A DNA stretch of 7,050 bases from an uncultured Dyadobacter sp. (GTDB taxonomy: Bacteria; Bacteroidota; Bacteroidia; Cytophagales; Spirosomataceae), in assembly GCA_946481035.1 (NCBI GenBank), contig CAMLNK010000199.1, forward strand, positions 1 to 7,050, read 5' to 3'. Below the pieces are notes generated by a model. It saw only the letters and a program-made list of their open reading frames with translations, had not been told where the DNA came from and searched no databases. Numbering within the stretch: position 1 is the stretch's first letter; each line of letters starts with the position of its first letter. The position numbers and the translations under genes are program-made. Shown one piece after another: positions 5,899 to 7,050 of this stretch.

Positions 5899-7050
5899 AT
5901 GCGCAAAGGGAGGATACTGTTTTTCTTAATGGCTGTCGTATTCGGCCCTTCGCGTATTCTCGGCCAGGCTTTGCCGCTGGGCCAGTGGCAAAGCCATTTC
6001 AGTTATCTCTCGGCCAAGCAGGTTGTGGAAGCAGGCTCTCGCGTTTACTGCGCCTCTTACAATGGCCTTTTTTCCGTAAACACTGCAAATGGAGACACAA
6101 AAGCGCTTTCCAAAGCGGATGGTCTCAGCAATACGGGCATTAGCGCTATCGGCTATTTACCTTCATCAAAGCTTCTGTTGCTGGCTTACCGGAACGGCAC
6201 AATCGATTTTGTATACCTCAATGAACAATCCGAACCTGATCAGATCGAAACCTGGGACATTCTGAATTCCACTCAGGGATTGCCCGCCGATAAGGCCATT
6301 CACCGCATTATTTTCAAGGGAAATTTAGCCTACATCGCTACCGGTTTCGGGGTACTTGTTCTGGACACCCAGCTTCGGCAAGTGGAGGAAACCTATCGTT
6401 ATATCGGTGCCAATGGTACACAAGTGGCGGTCAGCGATCTGGCGTTTTCAGGAGATTCATTATTTGTGATAACCTCCCAGGGCACGCTCGCTACTTCTAT
6501 GCGTGATGATGTGAACCGGCAATATTTCGCAAACTGGAAGCTCATAACAAGTCCGGGCAGCATTTCGGGCATTACATTCTTCTCCGGCGCCATTCATGCG
6601 GCTGTTTCAGGTAAGGGAATTTTTAAATATGAAAATGGTGTTTGGAAACTCGTCTATTCTTCCACTAGCACCGCCCTTCGAATTCTGGATACGGGAGATT
6701 TGCTGACAATTTCGACCGGAAACACTGTTGCCACGCTCGATCCGAACTATACCGCCCAGACTTTTAGCAGCCCGCTCTTTGGAAACGTCCGGTCAGGCAT
6801 TCGCAATGCCTCGAATATATTATGGATTGCCGATCAGAAAACCGGTTTGATCACCAACCAGTCTTCTGGTTTCAAACAAGTTTCACCGGCGCAGGGCGAC
6901 ACTACCATTTCACCCCGCCCCGATTCGACTGTTACTGACCTGAACGGCTTATCCTGGATGCGCCTGCCCGAAACGATTGGTGGTGGCATTATAGTGAGCA
7001 ATGCGGATGGTTCCCGAAAAAAAGTACTCTCAACATCCATAGGCACCGGT
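5899..7050 (+). CDS. porZ: PorZ-like type IX secretion protein, beta-propeller N-terminal part (3' end outside window)
   Basis: The first 384 codons are open to the right edge; PorZ proteins are roughly twice this length. A signal peptide (MRKGR, hydrophobic core, cleavage near ILG-Q at 22-23) is followed by propeller repeats of the two-component-regulator type: QWQSHFSY (29-36), VYCASYNGLFSV (49-60), KADGLSNTGISAIGYLP (72-88), LLAYRNGTIDFVY (94-106), NLAYIATGFGVLVLD (142-156) and SLFVITSQGTL (187-197). This pattern fits PorZ, the surface protein that in Porphyromonas gingivalis works with PorU, PorV and PorQ in the T9SS attachment complex, delivering anionic lipopolysaccharide to cargo. PorZ C-terminal domains cannot be checked here. 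The alternative start at 5929 would remove the basic N-terminus of the signal peptide, so ATG 5899 is preferred. It follows the Ig-repeat gene by 9 nt in the same reading frame. Other sensor-like propeller proteins are the main alternative. Confidence 0.82.
   Translation, partial: MRKGRILFFLMAVVFGPSRILGQALPLGQWQSHFSYLSAKQVVEAGSRVYCASYNGLFSVNTANGDTKALSKADGLSNTGISAIGYLPSSKLLLLAYRNGTIDFVYLNEQSEPDQIETWDILNSTQGLPADKAIHRIIFKGNLAYIATGFGVLVLDTQLRQVEETYRYIGANGTQVAVSDLAFSGDSLFVITSQGTLATSMRDDVNRQYFANWKLITSPGSISGITFFSGAIHAAVSGKGIFKYENGVWKLVYSSTSTALRILDTGDLLTISTGNTVATLDPNYTAQTFSSPLFGNVRSGIRNASNILWIADQKTGLITNQSSGFKQVSPAQGDTTISPRPDSTVTDLNGLSWMRLPETIGGGIIVSNADGSRKKVLSTSIGTG

Noticed and set aside
6399..7046. 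Minus-strand open frames opposite the porZ-like gene
   Set aside because: They are short, have no recognisable motif and lie fully opposite a continuous plus-strand frame with a signal peptide and propeller motifs.

Overview
The window looks like a chromosomal segment of a Bacteroidota bacterium, most likely order Cytophagales (a Dyadobacter/Spirosoma-like organism). Three things suggest this: a Bacteroidota-type promoter (TTTG, 22-nt spacer, TAnnTTTG) ahead of gcvT, starts without clear Shine-Dalgarno sequences, and the gene content (a PorZ-like type IX secretion protein and Ig-like repeats of the kind found in Bacteroidota surface proteins). The lineage call is inference, since no rRNA or other marker gene is present.

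Left part (1-750): the 3' portion of a membrane zinc metallopeptidase gene of the YugP/Zn-peptidase_2 type enters from the left edge and stops at 644. It is followed by a strong terminator hairpin with a T run on both strands, then a short ATTC-type simple repeat. The terminator also serves the converging gene on the minus strand.

Middle left (745-1914, minus): a secreted FG-GAP/VCBS beta-propeller protein. It has calcium-binding DxDGDGxxD loops plus a set of His-rich loops that resemble the propeller domain of aldos-2-ulose dehydratase-type proteins.

Right part (2013-7050, plus): a tightly spaced co-directional unit of gcvT (glycine cleavage T protein), a comB-like 2-phosphosulfolactate phosphatase gene, a gene for a secreted protein with three tandem two-domain Ig-like repeats, and a porZ-like gene cut by the right edge. 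Gaps are 29, 21 and 9 nt with no terminator between them, so one transcript from the promoter ahead of gcvT is plausible. The first two products are cytosolic metabolic enzymes. The last two carry signal peptides and belong to the cell envelope, probably the type IX secretion system (T9SS).

The most interesting points are: the comB-like gene (sulfonate metabolism, possibly sulfonolipid precursors) next to a T9SS gene; the uncharacterised Ig-repeat protein directly upstream of porZ, with exactly one cysteine per subdomain; and the possibly enzymatic propeller protein. I saw no mobile element, CRISPR array, tRNA or rRNA.
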